From assembly GCF_900460065.1 (NCBI RefSeq), contig NZ_UAVD01000011.1, positions 82,125 through 146,124 on the forward strand: DNA of 64,000 nucleotides, read 5' to 3'. The DNA is from Streptomyces griseus. GTDB lineage: Bacteria > Actinomycetota > Actinomycetes > Streptomycetales > Streptomycetaceae. The notes below the pieces were generated by a model. That model made no database searches, was not told the DNA's origin, and saw only the letters and a program-made list of their open reading frames with translations. The position numbers were made by a program, and so were the translations under genes. How positions within the stretch are numbered: the stretch's first letter is position 1; each line of letters begins with the position of its first letter. Shown in pieces: positions 19,833 to 28,450 of the stretch.

Positions 19833-19839
19833 GTCTCCC

Positions 19840-22461
19840 GTGACCGAGAACTCATCGCAGCAGCCAGCCAGCAACCCCGAACTGCCGACCACGTACGCGC
19901 CGGCCGATGTAGAGGGGAAGCTGTACGAGCGCTGGGTAGAGCGTGGTTACTTCGAAGCCGACGAGCACAGCGACAAGCCGCCCTACAGCATCGTCATCCC
20001 GCCGCCGAACGTCACCGGCTCCCTCCACCTGGGCCACGCCTTCGAGCACACCCTGATCGACGCCCTCGTCCGCCGGAAGCGGATGCAGGGCTTCGAGGCG
20101 CTGTACCAGCCGGGCATGGACCACGCCGGCATCGCCACCCAGAACGTCGTCGAGCGCGAGCTCGGCAAGGAGGGCAAGTCCCGCCACGACCTGGGCCGCG
20201 AGGCCTTCGTCGAGCGCGTCTGGCAGTGGAAGAACGAGTCCGGCGGCCAGATCTCCGGCCAGATGCGCCGCCTCGGCGAGGGCGTCGCCTGGTCCCGCGA
20301 GCGCTTCACCATGGACGAGGGTCTGTCCAAGGCCGTCCAGACCGTCTTCAAGCAGATGTACGACGACGGGCTCATCTACCGCGCCGAGCGCATCATCAAC
20401 TGGTGCCCCCGCTGTCTCACCGCGATCTCCGACATCGAGGTCGAGTACCAGGAGGACGACGGCGAGCTCGTCTCCATGACGTACGGGGAGGGCGACGAGA
20501 CCATCGTCGTCGCCACCACCCGCGCGGAGACGATGCTGGGTGACACCGCCGTCGCCGTCCACCCCGACGACGAGCGCTACCGGCACCTGGTCGGCAAGCA
20601 GATCAAGCTGCCGCTGACCGACCGCGCCATCCCCGTCGTCGCCGACCACCACGTCGACCCGGAGTTCGGCACCGGCGCGGTCAAGGTGACGCCCGCGCAC
20701 GACCCGAACGACTTCGAGATCGGCAAGCGCCACGACCTGCCGTTCCTCACGGTCCTGGACGAGCGCGCCGTCATCACCGTGCCGGGCCCCTTCCAGGGAC
20801 TGGACCGCCTGGAGGCCCGCTCCGCGATCGTCGCCGCCCTGCGCGCCGAGGGCCGGATCGTCGCCGAGAAGCGGCCCTACGTCCACTCGGTGGGGCACTG
20901 CTCGCGCTGCAAGACCACCATCGAGCCGCGCCTCTCCCTCCAGTGGTGGGTCAAGGTCGCCCCGCTCGCCCAGGCCGCCGGTGACGCGGTCCGCGACGGC
21001 AGCGTCAAGATCCACCCGCAGGAGATGGAGAAGCGGTACTTCGACTGGGTCGACAACCTCCACGACTGGACGATCTCGCGCCAGCTCTGGTGGGGCCACC
21101 GCATCCCCGTCTGGTACGGCCCGAACGGCGAGGTCGTCTGCGTCGGCCCCGACGAGGCGCCGCCCACCGGCGAGGGCTGGACCCAGGACAGCGATGTCCT
21201 GGACACCTGGTTCTCCTCCGGCCTGTGGCCGTTCTCCACTCTCGGCTGGCCCGAACGGACCGACAGCCTCGCGAAGTTCTATCCGAACTCCGTCCTGGTC
21301 ACCGGCTACGACATCCTCTTCTTCTGGGTCGCCCGGATGATGATGTTCGGCCTGTACGTCAACGACGGCGTCCCGCCGTTCTCCACCATCGTCCTGCACG
21401 GCATGGTCCGCGACGAGCACGGCAAGAAGATGTCGAAGTCCTTCGGGAACGTCGTCAACCCGCTGGACTGGATGGACAAGTACGGCTCCGACGCCCTGCG
21501 CTTCACCCTCGCGCGCGGGGCCAACCCCGGCACCGACGTCCCGATCGGCGAGGAGTGGGTCCAGGGTTCGGCGAAGTTCTCCAACAAGATCTGGAACGCC
21601 ACCCGCTTCGCCCTGATGAACGGCGCCACGATCGAGGGCGACCTGCCCCCGGTCGAGGAGATGTCGGTCACCGACCGCTGGATCCTGTCCCGGCTCAACA
21701 AGACGGTCGCGGACGTCGACGCGTTCTACGACGACTTCCAGTTCGCGAAGATCAGCGAGGCGCTGCGCCACTTCGCGTGGGACGAGGTCTTCGACTGGTA
21801 CGTCGAGCTCTCCAAGACCACCTTCTTCGCGGGCGGCCGTCCGGCCGAGGTCTCGGGCCGGGTCCTCGGCGAGGTCCTCGACGTCATGCTGCGGCTGCTG
21901 CACCCGATCGTCCCGTTCGTCACGGAGGCGCTGTGGACCGCGCTCACCGGGCGCGAGTCGATCGTCATCGCCGAGTGGCCGGCCGACTCCGGCTTCCGCG
22001 ACGACGCGGCCGAGAAGGAGATCGAGCTGGTCCAGCAGGTCGTCACCGAGGTCCGCCGCTTCCGCAACGACCAGGGCCTCCAGCCCGGCCAGAAGGTCCC
22101 GGCCGAGCTGGCCCTGACCGGCACGGCGCTCGCCCCGCACGAGGCGGCCATCCGCCAGCTCCTGCGGCTCCAGCCCGCCGGGGACGGCTTCCAGGCCACC
22201 GCGTCGCTCCCGGTCGCCGGGGCCACCGTCGCCCTGGACCTCTCCGGCACGATCGACGTGCCGGCCGAGCGCAAGCGCCTCACCAAGGACCTGGAGGCCG
22301 CACAGAAGGAGAAGGCCCAGGCCACCGGGAAGCTCGGCAACGAGGCCTTCCTGGCCAAGGCCCCGGACAACGTGGTCGACAAGATCCGCGGCCGGCTCGC
22401 CAAGGCCGAGGCCGACATCGAGCGGATCGGCGCCCAGCTGGCGGCGCTCCCGCAGAGCTGA
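19840..22461 (+). CDS. valS: Valyl-tRNA synthetase
   Basis: The 873-residue class I aminoacyl-tRNA synthetase charges tRNA-Val. The HIGH motif is HLGH (63-66) inside [15 protein letters not shown], and the KMSKS motif is intact (530-534). The CP1 editing domain lies between, with [17 protein letters not shown], which hydrolyses mischarged Thr-tRNA. The C-terminal anticodon domain is followed by the ValS-specific coiled coil (about 800-870: [20 protein letters not shown]). GTG 19840 (VTENSSQQ) is chosen over an in-frame GTG at 19807 because a TAnnnT box sits 7 bases before it. folC is next on the strand after a terminator. Confidence 0.97.
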   Translation: MTENSSQQPASNPELPTTYAPADVEGKLYERWVERGYFEADEHSDKPPYSIVIPPPNVTGSLHLGHAFEHTLIDALVRRKRMQGFEALYQPGMDHAGIATQNVVERELGKEGKSRHDLGREAFVERVWQWKNESGGQISGQMRRLGEGVAWSRERFTMDEGLSKAVQTVFKQMYDDGLIYRAERIINWCPRCLTAISDIEVEYQEDDGELVSMTYGEGDETIVVATTRAETMLGDTAVAVHPDDERYRHLVGKQIKLPLTDRAIPVVADHHVDPEFGTGAVKVTPAHDPNDFEIGKRHDLPFLTVLDERAVITVPGPFQGLDRLEARSAIVAALRAEGRIVAEKRPYVHSVGHCSRCKTTIEPRLSLQWWVKVAPLAQAAGDAVRDGSVKIHPQEMEKRYFDWVDNLHDWTISRQLWWGHRIPVWYGPNGEVVCVGPDEAPPTGEGWTQDSDVLDTWFSSGLWPFSTLGWPERTDSLAKFYPNSVLVTGYDILFFWVARMMMFGLYVNDGVPPFSTIVLHGMVRDEHGKKMSKSFGNVVNPLDWMDKYGSDALRFTLARGANPGTDVPIGEEWVQGSAKFSNKIWNATRFALMNGATIEGDLPPVEEMSVTDRWILSRLNKTVADVDAFYDDFQFAKISEALRHFAWDEVFDWYVELSKTTFFAGGRPAEVSGRVLGEVLDVMLRLLHPIVPFVTEALWTALTGRESIVIAEWPADSGFRDDAAEKEIELVQQVVTEVRRFRNDQGLQPGQKVPAELALTGTALAPHEAAIRQLLRLQPAGDGFQATASLPVAGATVALDLSGTIDVPAERKRLTKDLEAAQKEKAQATGKLGNEAFLAKAPDNVVDKIRGRLAKAEADIERIGAQLAALPQS

Positions 22462-22473
22462 TCGGCTGACCGT

Positions 22474-22514
22474 GGAGCCCCCGCACCCCGACCGACCGGG
22501 GAGGCGGGGGCTCC
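22474..22514 (+). terminator. valS terminator
   Basis: Inverted repeat GGAGCCCCCGC / GCGGGGGCTCC (22474-22484 and 22504-22514), 12 bases past the valS stop. Confidence 0.7.
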
Positions 22515-22583
22515 GCCGTACGCCCTCCGGGCCCCGCCCGCCCCACTCCGCCGGGCGCTGCGCGCGATGTCGGCGCCCATCCG

Positions 22584-22589
22584 TAGACT
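22584..22589 (+). promoter_or_regulatory. -10 element TAGACT, leaderless start of folC
   Basis: TAGACT (TAnnnT) lies 6 bases before the GTG of folC at 22596. No ribosome site exists between them. No -35 is evident. Confidence 0.55.
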
Positions 22590-22595
22590 GGGCGC

Positions 22596-24119
22596 GTGAG
22601 TGAGCCCCGCCCTTCAGACCGGCACGACGCACCCGATCCCGACGACGCCTTCGAGGAGATCGTCGACGAGGCGACCCAGCGCGACCCCGACCTGGCGGTG
22701 ATCGAGGCCGGGAGCCGCACGCTGCGCGCCCACTCGGGCCGGCCGCAGGGCGAAGCGGTCCCGGCCCGCCCGGCCGACCCCGAGACCGACAAGGCGCTCC
22801 GCGCGGTGGAGCAGGAGCTCGCCGGGCGCTGGGGCGAGACCAAGCTGGAGCCGTCCGTCACGCGGATCGCCGCCCTGATGGACGTCCTCGGCGAGCCGCA
22901 GCGCGCCTACCCCTCGATCCACATCACGGGCACGAACGGCAAGACCAGCACGGCCCGCATGATCGAGGCCCTGCTCAACGCCTTCGAGCTGCGCACCGGT
23001 CGCTACACCTCCCCGCACGTCCAGTCGATCACCGAGCGGATCAGCCTCGACGGCTCGCCGATCGCGCCCGAGCGGTTCATCGAGACGTACGAGGACATCA
23101 AGCCGTACGTCGAGATGGTCGACGCCCAGCAGCCCTACCGGCTCTCCTTCTTCGAGGTCCTCACCGGCATGGCGTACGCGGCCTTCGCCGACGCGCCCGT
23201 CGACGTCGCGGTCGTCGAGGTCGGCATGGGCGGCACCTGGGACGCGACGAACGTCATCGACTCCACGGTCGCCGTCGTCACCCCCATCTCGCTGGACCAC
23301 ACGGACCGGCTCGGCACCACGCCCGCCGAGATCGCCGGCGAGAAGTCCGGTGTCATCAAGCAGGGCGCCACGGTCATCCTGGCGCAGCAGCCGGTGGACG
23401 CCGCGCAGGTGATGCTCAAGAAGGCCGTCGAGGTCGACGCCACGGTGGCCCGCGAGGGCATGGAGTTCGGCGTGACCTCCCGCGAGATCGCGGTCGGCGG
23501 GCAGCTCGTCACCCTGCGCGGGCTCGGCGGTGAGTACGAGGAGATCTTCCTTCCGCTGTACGGGGCCCACCAGGCGCACAACGCGGCCGTCGCGCTCGCC
23601 GCCGTCGAGGCGTTCTTCGGCATCGGCGCCGAGCAGGCCCGCTCCCTCGACATCGACGCGATCCGCAAGGCGTTCGCCTCGGTGCTCTCGCCCGGCCGCC
23701 TGGAGGTCGTGCGCTCCAGCCCGACCGTCGTGCTGGACGCCGCGCACAACCCGGCGGGGGCCAAGGCGGCGGCGGACGGCATCTCCGAGGCCTTCAGCTT
23801 CTCCCGGCTGATCGGCGTGGTCGGCACGAGCGGTGACAAGGACGTCCGGGGGCTCCTGGAAGCCTTCGAGCCGATCTTCGCCGAGATCGTCGTCACGCAG
23901 AACTCCACCCCCCGTGCGATGGACGCGGACGAGCTGGCCGCGATCGCCGTCGAGGTCTTCGGCGACGACCGGGTCCAGGTCGAGCCGCGTCTCGACGACG
24001 CGCTGGAGGCGGCGATCACGCTGGCCGAGGAAGAGGACGAGTACGCGGGCGCCGGGGTGCTGGTGACCGGATCCGTGATCACGGTCGGCGAAGCCCGGCT
24101 GCTGCTGGGAAGGGGCTGA
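22596..24119 (+). CDS. folC: Bifunctional folylpolyglutamate/dihydrofolate synthase
   Basis: The 507-residue cytoplasmic Mur-ligase-family enzyme adds glutamate to dihydropteroate and to reduced folates. The P-loop ITGTNGKTSTARMIEAL and the family hallmark TGRYTSPHVQSITERISL are visible. So are EVGMGGTWDATNVI, the LDHTDRLGTTPAEIAGEKSGVIK stretch with the carbamylated Lys, and VLDAAHNPAGA. About 60 extra N-terminal residues (acidic, ending before EQELAGRWGETKLEPS) precede the catalytic core, as is common in actinobacteria. The start is GTG 22596 on a leaderless promoter. A DUF4233 gene follows after 7 bases and is surely cotranscribed. Confidence 0.95.
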   Translation: MSEPRPSDRHDAPDPDDAFEEIVDEATQRDPDLAVIEAGSRTLRAHSGRPQGEAVPARPADPETDKALRAVEQELAGRWGETKLEPSVTRIAALMDVLGEPQRAYPSIHITGTNGKTSTARMIEALLNAFELRTGRYTSPHVQSITERISLDGSPIAPERFIETYEDIKPYVEMVDAQQPYRLSFFEVLTGMAYAAFADAPVDVAVVEVGMGGTWDATNVIDSTVAVVTPISLDHTDRLGTTPAEIAGEKSGVIKQGATVILAQQPVDAAQVMLKKAVEVDATVAREGMEFGVTSREIAVGGQLVTLRGLGGEYEEIFLPLYGAHQAHNAAVALAAVEAFFGIGAEQARSLDIDAIRKAFASVLSPGRLEVVRSSPTVVLDAAHNPAGAKAAADGISEAFSFSRLIGVVGTSGDKDVRGLLEAFEPIFAEIVVTQNSTPRAMDADELAAIAVEVFGDDRVQVEPRLDDALEAAITLAEEEDEYAGAGVLVTGSVITVGEARLLLGRG

Positions 24120-24126
24120 GACGGGG

Positions 24127-24480
24127 ATGCGGACGCTCTGCGCCTCGACGCTGATCGGCGAGTTCTTCGTGATCGGCTTCGCCGGTCTCGTCGCGATGAA
24201 GCTGGACGACGCGTCCATGACCGTGGTCTGGACGGTGTGCGGCATCGGCATGGTCCTCTCCGTGCTGCTGTGCGGAATGATCACCCGGCCCGGTGGTGTC
24301 CAGCTGGGCTGGGCGCTCCAGGTCGCTCTGGTCCTGAGCGGGTTCGTGGTCCCGACGATGTTCATCCTGGGCCTGGCCTTCGGCGGTCTGTGGTGGGCCT
24401 CGATCCACTACGGCCGCAAGATCGACGCGGCCAAGGCCGACTGGGCCGCCCGGCAGGAAGCCGAAGAGGCCACGGCCTGA
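24127..24480 (+). CDS. DUF4233 family membrane protein
   Basis: The 117-residue protein has four hydrophobic helices (about residues 5-25, 30-53, 59-85 and, shorter, 82-95) and a charged C-terminal tail KIDAAKADWAARQEAEE. The position directly after folC and the pattern RTLCASTLIGEFFVIGFAGLVA match the actinobacterial DUF4233 family, which I know as a constant folC neighbour without known function. The stop of folC and this ATG are 7 bases apart, so translation is likely coupled. A role in folate-linked membrane transport is only a guess from context. Confidence 0.85.
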   Translation: MRTLCASTLIGEFFVIGFAGLVAMKLDDASMTVVWTVCGIGMVLSVLLCGMITRPGGVQLGWALQVALVLSGFVVPTMFILGLAFGGLWWASIHYGRKIDAAKADWAARQEAEEATA

Positions 24481-24548
24481 GGAGTCGCGGCACCGGGGCG
24501 CGAGCTCTGCGGCCGGGGACGGACCTCCCCGATCCGGGTGCGCCGATC

Positions 24549-24614
24549 GCCGGCCCGCTGACCGGCCGATCCGCCGGTCCGCTGATCGGCCGGTCTCCGG
24601 ACCTCTGATCGCGC
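24549..24614. repeat. Short imperfect 24-bp direct repeats
   Basis: Downstream of the DUF4233 gene the unit GCCGGyCCGCTGAyCGGCCG occurs twice with a 24-base period (from 24549 and 24573), then partly a third time as CCGGACCTCTGATCG. Each unit can also form small hairpins. The stretch may act as a terminator or be simple G/C-rich slippage. Confidence 0.4.
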
Positions 24615-24717
24615 CGGGCCCGCCGACACGCGCGGCCCGCCCCTTCGGGCCCCGGAAATCCGGGGTCCGAAGGTGACCCAGGGTGAACCCGGGCGCAGAC
24701 CTGCCCCCGCACCCCTG

Positions 24718-24723
24718 TAATCT
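24718..24723 (+). promoter_or_regulatory. -10 element of the ndk promoter (TAATCT)
   Basis: TAATCT fits the vegetative actinobacterial -10 and lies 44 bases before the ndk ATG, leaving a short leader that carries the AAGGAG ribosome site. The -35 is not clear. Confidence 0.45.
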
Positions 24724-24767
24724 CGCCCTCACCGCACCCGTATGCCTGGCCTTGCAAGGAGCCGTAC

Positions 24768-25181
24768 ATGACTCAGCGCACTCTCGTCCTGCTCAAGCCC
24801 GACGCGGTCCGCCGTGGCCTGATCGGCGAGATCGTCGGCCGCATCGAGCGCAAGGCCGACTGGCGGATCACCGCGCTGGAGCTGCGCACCCTGGACCACG
24901 GGACGCTGGAGCAGCACTACGGCGAGCACAAGGGCCGCCCGTTCTACGAGCCGCTCATGGAGTTCATGCAGTCCGGCCCCGTCGTCGCCCTGGTGGCCGA
25001 AGGTGAGCGGGTCATCGAGGGTGTCCGCACCCTGGCCGGCCCCACCGACCCGATCGCCGCCGCGCCCGGGTCCATCCGTGGTGATTTCGGCACGATCACC
25101 CGCGAGAACCTCATCCACGCCTCGGACTCCGAGGAGTCCGCGGAGCGAGAACTGAAGCTTTTCTTTCCGGGACTTTCCTGA
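24768..25181 (+). CDS. ndk: Nucleoside diphosphate kinase
   Basis: The 137-residue enzyme moves the gamma-phosphate of ATP to other NDPs. It begins MTQRTLVLLKPDAVRRGLIG. The canonical catalytic motif NxxH(G/A)SD is recognisable as NLIHASDSEESAERE, with the phospho-His in IHASDS. Arg/Lys nucleotide contacts sit in KPDAVRRG and RTLAGPTDP. Length is normal. The ATG at 24768 has AAGGAG about 7 bases upstream. It is monocistronic, followed by a compact hairpin terminator, and stands between folC and mreB as in other Streptomyces. Confidence 0.97.
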   Translation: MTQRTLVLLKPDAVRRGLIGEIVGRIERKADWRITALELRTLDHGTLEQHYGEHKGRPFYEPLMEFMQSGPVVALVAEGERVIEGVRTLAGPTDPIAAAPGSIRGDFGTITRENLIHASDSEESAERELKLFFPGLS

Positions 25182-25210
25182 CCCGATCGGCCAAACAGCG
25201 CTGTACGCCT

Positions 25211-25238
25211 GGGGCGACCGAAGTAATTCGGTCGCCCC
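25211..25238 (+). terminator. ndk terminator
   Basis: A 12-base perfect stem (25211-25222 and 25227-25238) with GTAA loop, 30 bases past ndk. Confidence 0.8.
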
Positions 25239-25469
25239 TCGGCATAGGGTTTGGGATCGCGGGAACGCATCCCTCCGACGTAACGTCACCATGGGTAGAA
25301 CGGGCACCCGTTCCGCTCACGATGGCGAAGCACCCTCGCGCTGTGTCCGTGCATACGGCACTACGATGGAAGCTTCCACGCCCGCAGCGCCAACCTCGCC
25401 TACCAGAACCAGCCATCTTCGCTACCTGGGAAGGCCCGACGCATCCTCATGGGGAACAAGGGGAACTCA

Positions 25470-26489
25470 ATGTCGTTCATCGGCCGTGACATGGCTATCG
25501 ACCTCGGGACTGCCAACACGCTGGTGTACGTCAGGGGGCGCGGCATCGTCCTGAACGAGCCGTCCGTCGTGGCCATCAACACCAACACCGGCGGAATTCT
25601 CGCGGTCGGCTCCGAGGCCAAGAAGATGATCGGGCGCACGCCGGGCAACATCGTCGCCGTGCGGCCCCTGAAGGACGGCGTGATCGCCGACTTCGAGATC
25701 ACCGAGCGCATGCTCCGCTACTTCATCCTCAAGATTCACAAGCGTCGCTATCTGGCCCGTCCCCGTGTCGTCGTCTGTGTGCCCTCCGGTATCACCGGGG
25801 TCGAGCGCCGCGCCGTCATCGAGGCGTCCACGCAGGCCGGCGCGCGCCAGGTGCACATCATCGAGGAGCCGATGGCCGCGGCCATCGGCTCGGGGCTGCC
25901 GGTCCACGAGGCCACCGGGAACATGGTCGTCGACATCGGCGGCGGCACCACCGAGGTCGCCGTGATCTCGCTCGGCGGCATCGTCACCGCGCAGTCGATC
26001 CGCACCGCCGGTGACGAGCTGGACAACGCGATCATCCAGCACATCAAGAAGGAGTACTCGCTCCTCCTCGGTGAGCGGACCGCCGAGCAGATCAAGATCA
26101 CCATCGGTTCGGCGTTCGACCTGGAGAAGGACGAGCACACCGAGATCCGCGGCCGCGACCTGGTGTCCGGACTGCCCAAGACGGTCGTCATCTCGGCCGC
26201 CGAGGTCCGCAAGGCCATCGAGGAGCCGGTCAACGCGATCGTCGACGCCGTGAAGACGACCCTCGACAAGTGCCCGCCCGAGCTGTCCGGCGACGTGATG
26301 GACCGCGGCATCGTCCTCACCGGCGGCGGCGCGCTGCTGCGCGGACTGGACGAGCGGCTGCGCCACGAGACGGGCATGCCGATCCACATCGCCGAGGACC
26401 CGCTGGACTCCGTGGCGCTCGGCTCCGGCAAGTGCGTCGAGGAGTTCGAAGCGCTCCAGCAGGTGCTGGACGCCCAGCCCCGCCGCTAG
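25470..26489 (+). CDS. mreB: Rod-shape/spore-wall actin homologue MreB
   Basis: The 339-residue actin-like ATPase polymerises under the membrane. In Streptomyces MreB is dispensable for hyphal growth but needed for a sound spore wall. Phosphate 1 motif [13 protein letters not shown], phosphate 2 [18 protein letters not shown], and the adenosine motif [15 protein letters not shown] are intact. An in-frame ATG at 25449 exists, but ATG 25470 is chosen because AAGGGGAA lies 8 bases before it and [16 protein letters not shown] is the conserved start. The 288-base gap to ndk holds its promoter. mreC, mreD, pbp2 and rodA follow in one direction. Confidence 0.97.
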   Translation: MSFIGRDMAIDLGTANTLVYVRGRGIVLNEPSVVAINTNTGGILAVGSEAKKMIGRTPGNIVAVRPLKDGVIADFEITERMLRYFILKIHKRRYLARPRVVVCVPSGITGVERRAVIEASTQAGARQVHIIEEPMAAAIGSGLPVHEATGNMVVDIGGGTTEVAVISLGGIVTAQSIRTAGDELDNAIIQHIKKEYSLLLGERTAEQIKITIGSAFDLEKDEHTEIRGRDLVSGLPKTVVISAAEVRKAIEEPVNAIVDAVKTTLDKCPPELSGDVMDRGIVLTGGGALLRGLDERLRHETGMPIHIAEDPLDSVALGSGKCVEEFEALQQVLDAQPRR

Positions 26490-26662
26490 ACGTCCTCCGG
26501 GACACACCCGATCCGGCGAGCGGACGCACCCGCTCCGGTCGCCGGATCGTTGATATAGATCGTTGCTGTACGCGGTACGACGCGGGAACACCCTGATGTC
26601 CTACCCGTACGGAGACGTACACAGGCACGAACATTCCGACGAGGAAGGCACGGCCGCCGCAC

Positions 26663-27712
26663 GTGAGGGACACACGAGAGAGCCGGCTGCTCCTGGTGCT
26701 GCTGATCGCCATCGCATTCGCCCTGATCACGGTGGATATCCGAGGCGGCGAGGAGTCACCGGTGGACGGCGCGAGGCAGGCCGCGGCCACCGTCTTCGGG
26801 CCGGTCGAGAACGGCGTGGCGGCAGCGGTCGACCCGGTGGGCAACGCCATAGGCGCGGTACGGGACTCCGGCAGCCGGCACGACAAGATCTCCGCCCTGG
26901 AGCAGGAGAACGCCGCGCTGAAGGCCAGGCTCGGCAGCGACGACCGCACCAACAGCCGGGTCCGTCAGCTCGACGCCATGCTGAAGAACGCGGGCGCCGG
27001 ACAGTACGGCATCAAGGGCGCCGAGGTCATCGCCATAGGAGCGGCCCAGGGCTTCTCCTGGACGGTCACCATCGACGCCGGTGCCGACGACGGCATCCGC
27101 CGCGACATGACCGTCCTCAACGGGGAGGGGCTGGTCGGCCGGGTCACCACCGTCGGCCCCCGCACCGCGACCGTCCTGCTCGCCAACGACCCCGACTTCA
27201 CCGTCGGCACCCGTATGGAGAAGACCGACGAGCTCGGCTTCGCCACCGGCCAGGGCTCGCGCCCGCTGTCGGTGCAGTTCCTCAACGGCAAGGCCAAGGT
27301 GAAGGCCGGCGACCGGCTGGTCACCTTCGGCTCCAGCAAGGACAAGCCCTTCGTGCCCGGCGTCCCGGTCGGCGAGGTCGTCCGCGTCGACCCCTCCGGC
27401 GGCGCGCTGACCCGCACCGTCTACGTGAAGCCGTACGTCGGGTTCACCAAGCTCGACATCGTCGGGGTCGTCGTTCAGGCGCCCCGCGAGGACCCGCGCG
27501 ACACGGTCCTGCCCAAGAAGGCCGCCCAGGCGAAGCCGAAGCCGACCCCGACGGTCACCGTCACGGTCCAGCCCAACGGGGACCTGGTGGACGGCTCCGG
27601 CAAGGTCGTCGGCAACATCAACGAGCAGGCGGGCGGCGACGCCGCCGGTGCCGCCGACGGCGACCAGCAGGGCGACGCCCAACCCGACAACGCGGCCAAC
27701 GACCAGGAGTAG
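26663..27712 (+). CDS. mreC: Rod shape-determining protein MreC
   Basis: The 349-residue bitopic protein has one N-terminal membrane helix (about 8-24, LLLVLLIAIAFALITVDI), a periplasm-side coiled coil (KISALEQENAALKARLGS) and the MreC beta-barrel pair, with the typical GFSWTVTIDAGADDGIRRDMTV and AGDRLVTFGS. It scaffolds PBP2 and RodA. A Lys/Pro/Thr tail and an Asp/Gln-rich end (about 290-349) are a usual actinobacterial extension. GTG 26663 gives the conserved MRDTRESRLLL start; a GAGGAAGG ribosome site is a little far (about 14 bases). The 173-base gap after mreB may carry an extra promoter. Confidence 0.94.
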   Translation: MRDTRESRLLLVLLIAIAFALITVDIRGGEESPVDGARQAAATVFGPVENGVAAAVDPVGNAIGAVRDSGSRHDKISALEQENAALKARLGSDDRTNSRVRQLDAMLKNAGAGQYGIKGAEVIAIGAAQGFSWTVTIDAGADDGIRRDMTVLNGEGLVGRVTTVGPRTATVLLANDPDFTVGTRMEKTDELGFATGQGSRPLSVQFLNGKAKVKAGDRLVTFGSSKDKPFVPGVPVGEVVRVDPSGGALTRTVYVKPYVGFTKLDIVGVVVQAPREDPRDTVLPKKAAQAKPKPTPTVTVTVQPNGDLVDGSGKVVGNINEQAGGDAAGAADGDQQGDAQPDNAANDQE

Positions 27713-27723
27713 AGCTGATCCCC

Positions 27724-28389
27724 ATGCGCATCAACCGGACTCTGCTCTCGATCGTCCTGGTCGTCGTCGCCCTCGTCGTCCAGGTCTCCGTCCTCGCCCG
27801 CCTCCAGCTCCCCGGGGCCGTCCCCGACCTGCTGCTCCTCACGGTCCTCGGTCTGGCCTTCGTGTACGGGCCGGTCAGCGGCTCCCTCATCGGCTTCGGC
27901 GCGGGCCTCCTCGCGGACCTCGCCCCGCCCGCCGACCACGCCGCCGGACGCTACGCCCTGGTGCTCTGCGTCATCGGCTACCTCGCGGGCATGATCCGCC
28001 CGGAGAACGGACAGCTGAAGTCGGCCTTCGCCCCGATGGCCGCCGTCGTCGCCGCCGCGATCGGCTCGACCCTGCTGTACGCGGGCGTCGGCGCGCTCGT
28101 CGGGGACACCGCGGCCCGCCATGTGGGCCTGGGCAGCCTGCTGTTCACGGCCGCGATCTACGACCTGCTGCTGGCGCCCTTCACGGTGCCGCTCATCATG
28201 GCGCTGGCCAGACGCACCGAGAACGACCCGATCGCCGAGGCGTCCTCCGGCGGCAACGACGTCGCCGCCGGCTGGCTCGCCTCGGGCACCGGCCTGCGGA
28301 TCGGCAACCAGCGCGGCGGTCTGCGCGTCAAGGCCGCCCGCAACCGCGCCGCACGCGCGGGCAGGATCAAGGGGGTCAAGCGACTGTGA
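27724..28389 (+). CDS. mreD: Rod shape-determining protein MreD
   Basis: The 221-residue membrane protein has about five helices in residues 5-165 and a hydrophilic basic tail. It has the MreD pattern INRTLLSIVLVVVALVVQVSVL at the start and AVPDLLLLTVLGLAFVYGPVSGSLIGFGAGLLADL next. It works with MreC, PBP2 and RodA in cell-wall elongation and sporulation-specific wall synthesis. The ATG is 11 bases beyond the mreC stop with GGAG in the mreC end, so translation is probably coupled. The roughly 55-residue C-terminal tail (ASSGGNDVAAGWLASG onward) is longer than in E. coli or Bacillus MreD. Confidence 0.92.
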   Translation: MRINRTLLSIVLVVVALVVQVSVLARLQLPGAVPDLLLLTVLGLAFVYGPVSGSLIGFGAGLLADLAPPADHAAGRYALVLCVIGYLAGMIRPENGQLKSAFAPMAAVVAAAIGSTLLYAGVGALVGDTAARHVGLGSLLFTAAIYDLLLAPFTVPLIMALARRTENDPIAEASSGGNDVAAGWLASGTGLRIGNQRGGLRVKAARNRAARAGRIKGVKRL

Positions 28390-28450
28390 GGCCGCGTTTC
28401 CCGGGGGACCGCCCCCGTACCCCCAGCAGGACCACCATCGGGGGCACCGC

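Noticed and set aside
19702..19839. Possible T-box riboswitch before valS
   Set aside because: The gap is short and a TAnnnT box places the transcript start at the GTG, leaving no leader; no specifier stem or T-box core is visible.
19852..22632. 926-residue minus-strand frame opposite valS
   Set aside because: It mirrors the codon structure of valS and has no homology-like pattern.
24549..24614. CRISPR-like array
   Set aside because: The repeats are directly adjacent without spacers and only two and a half units long.
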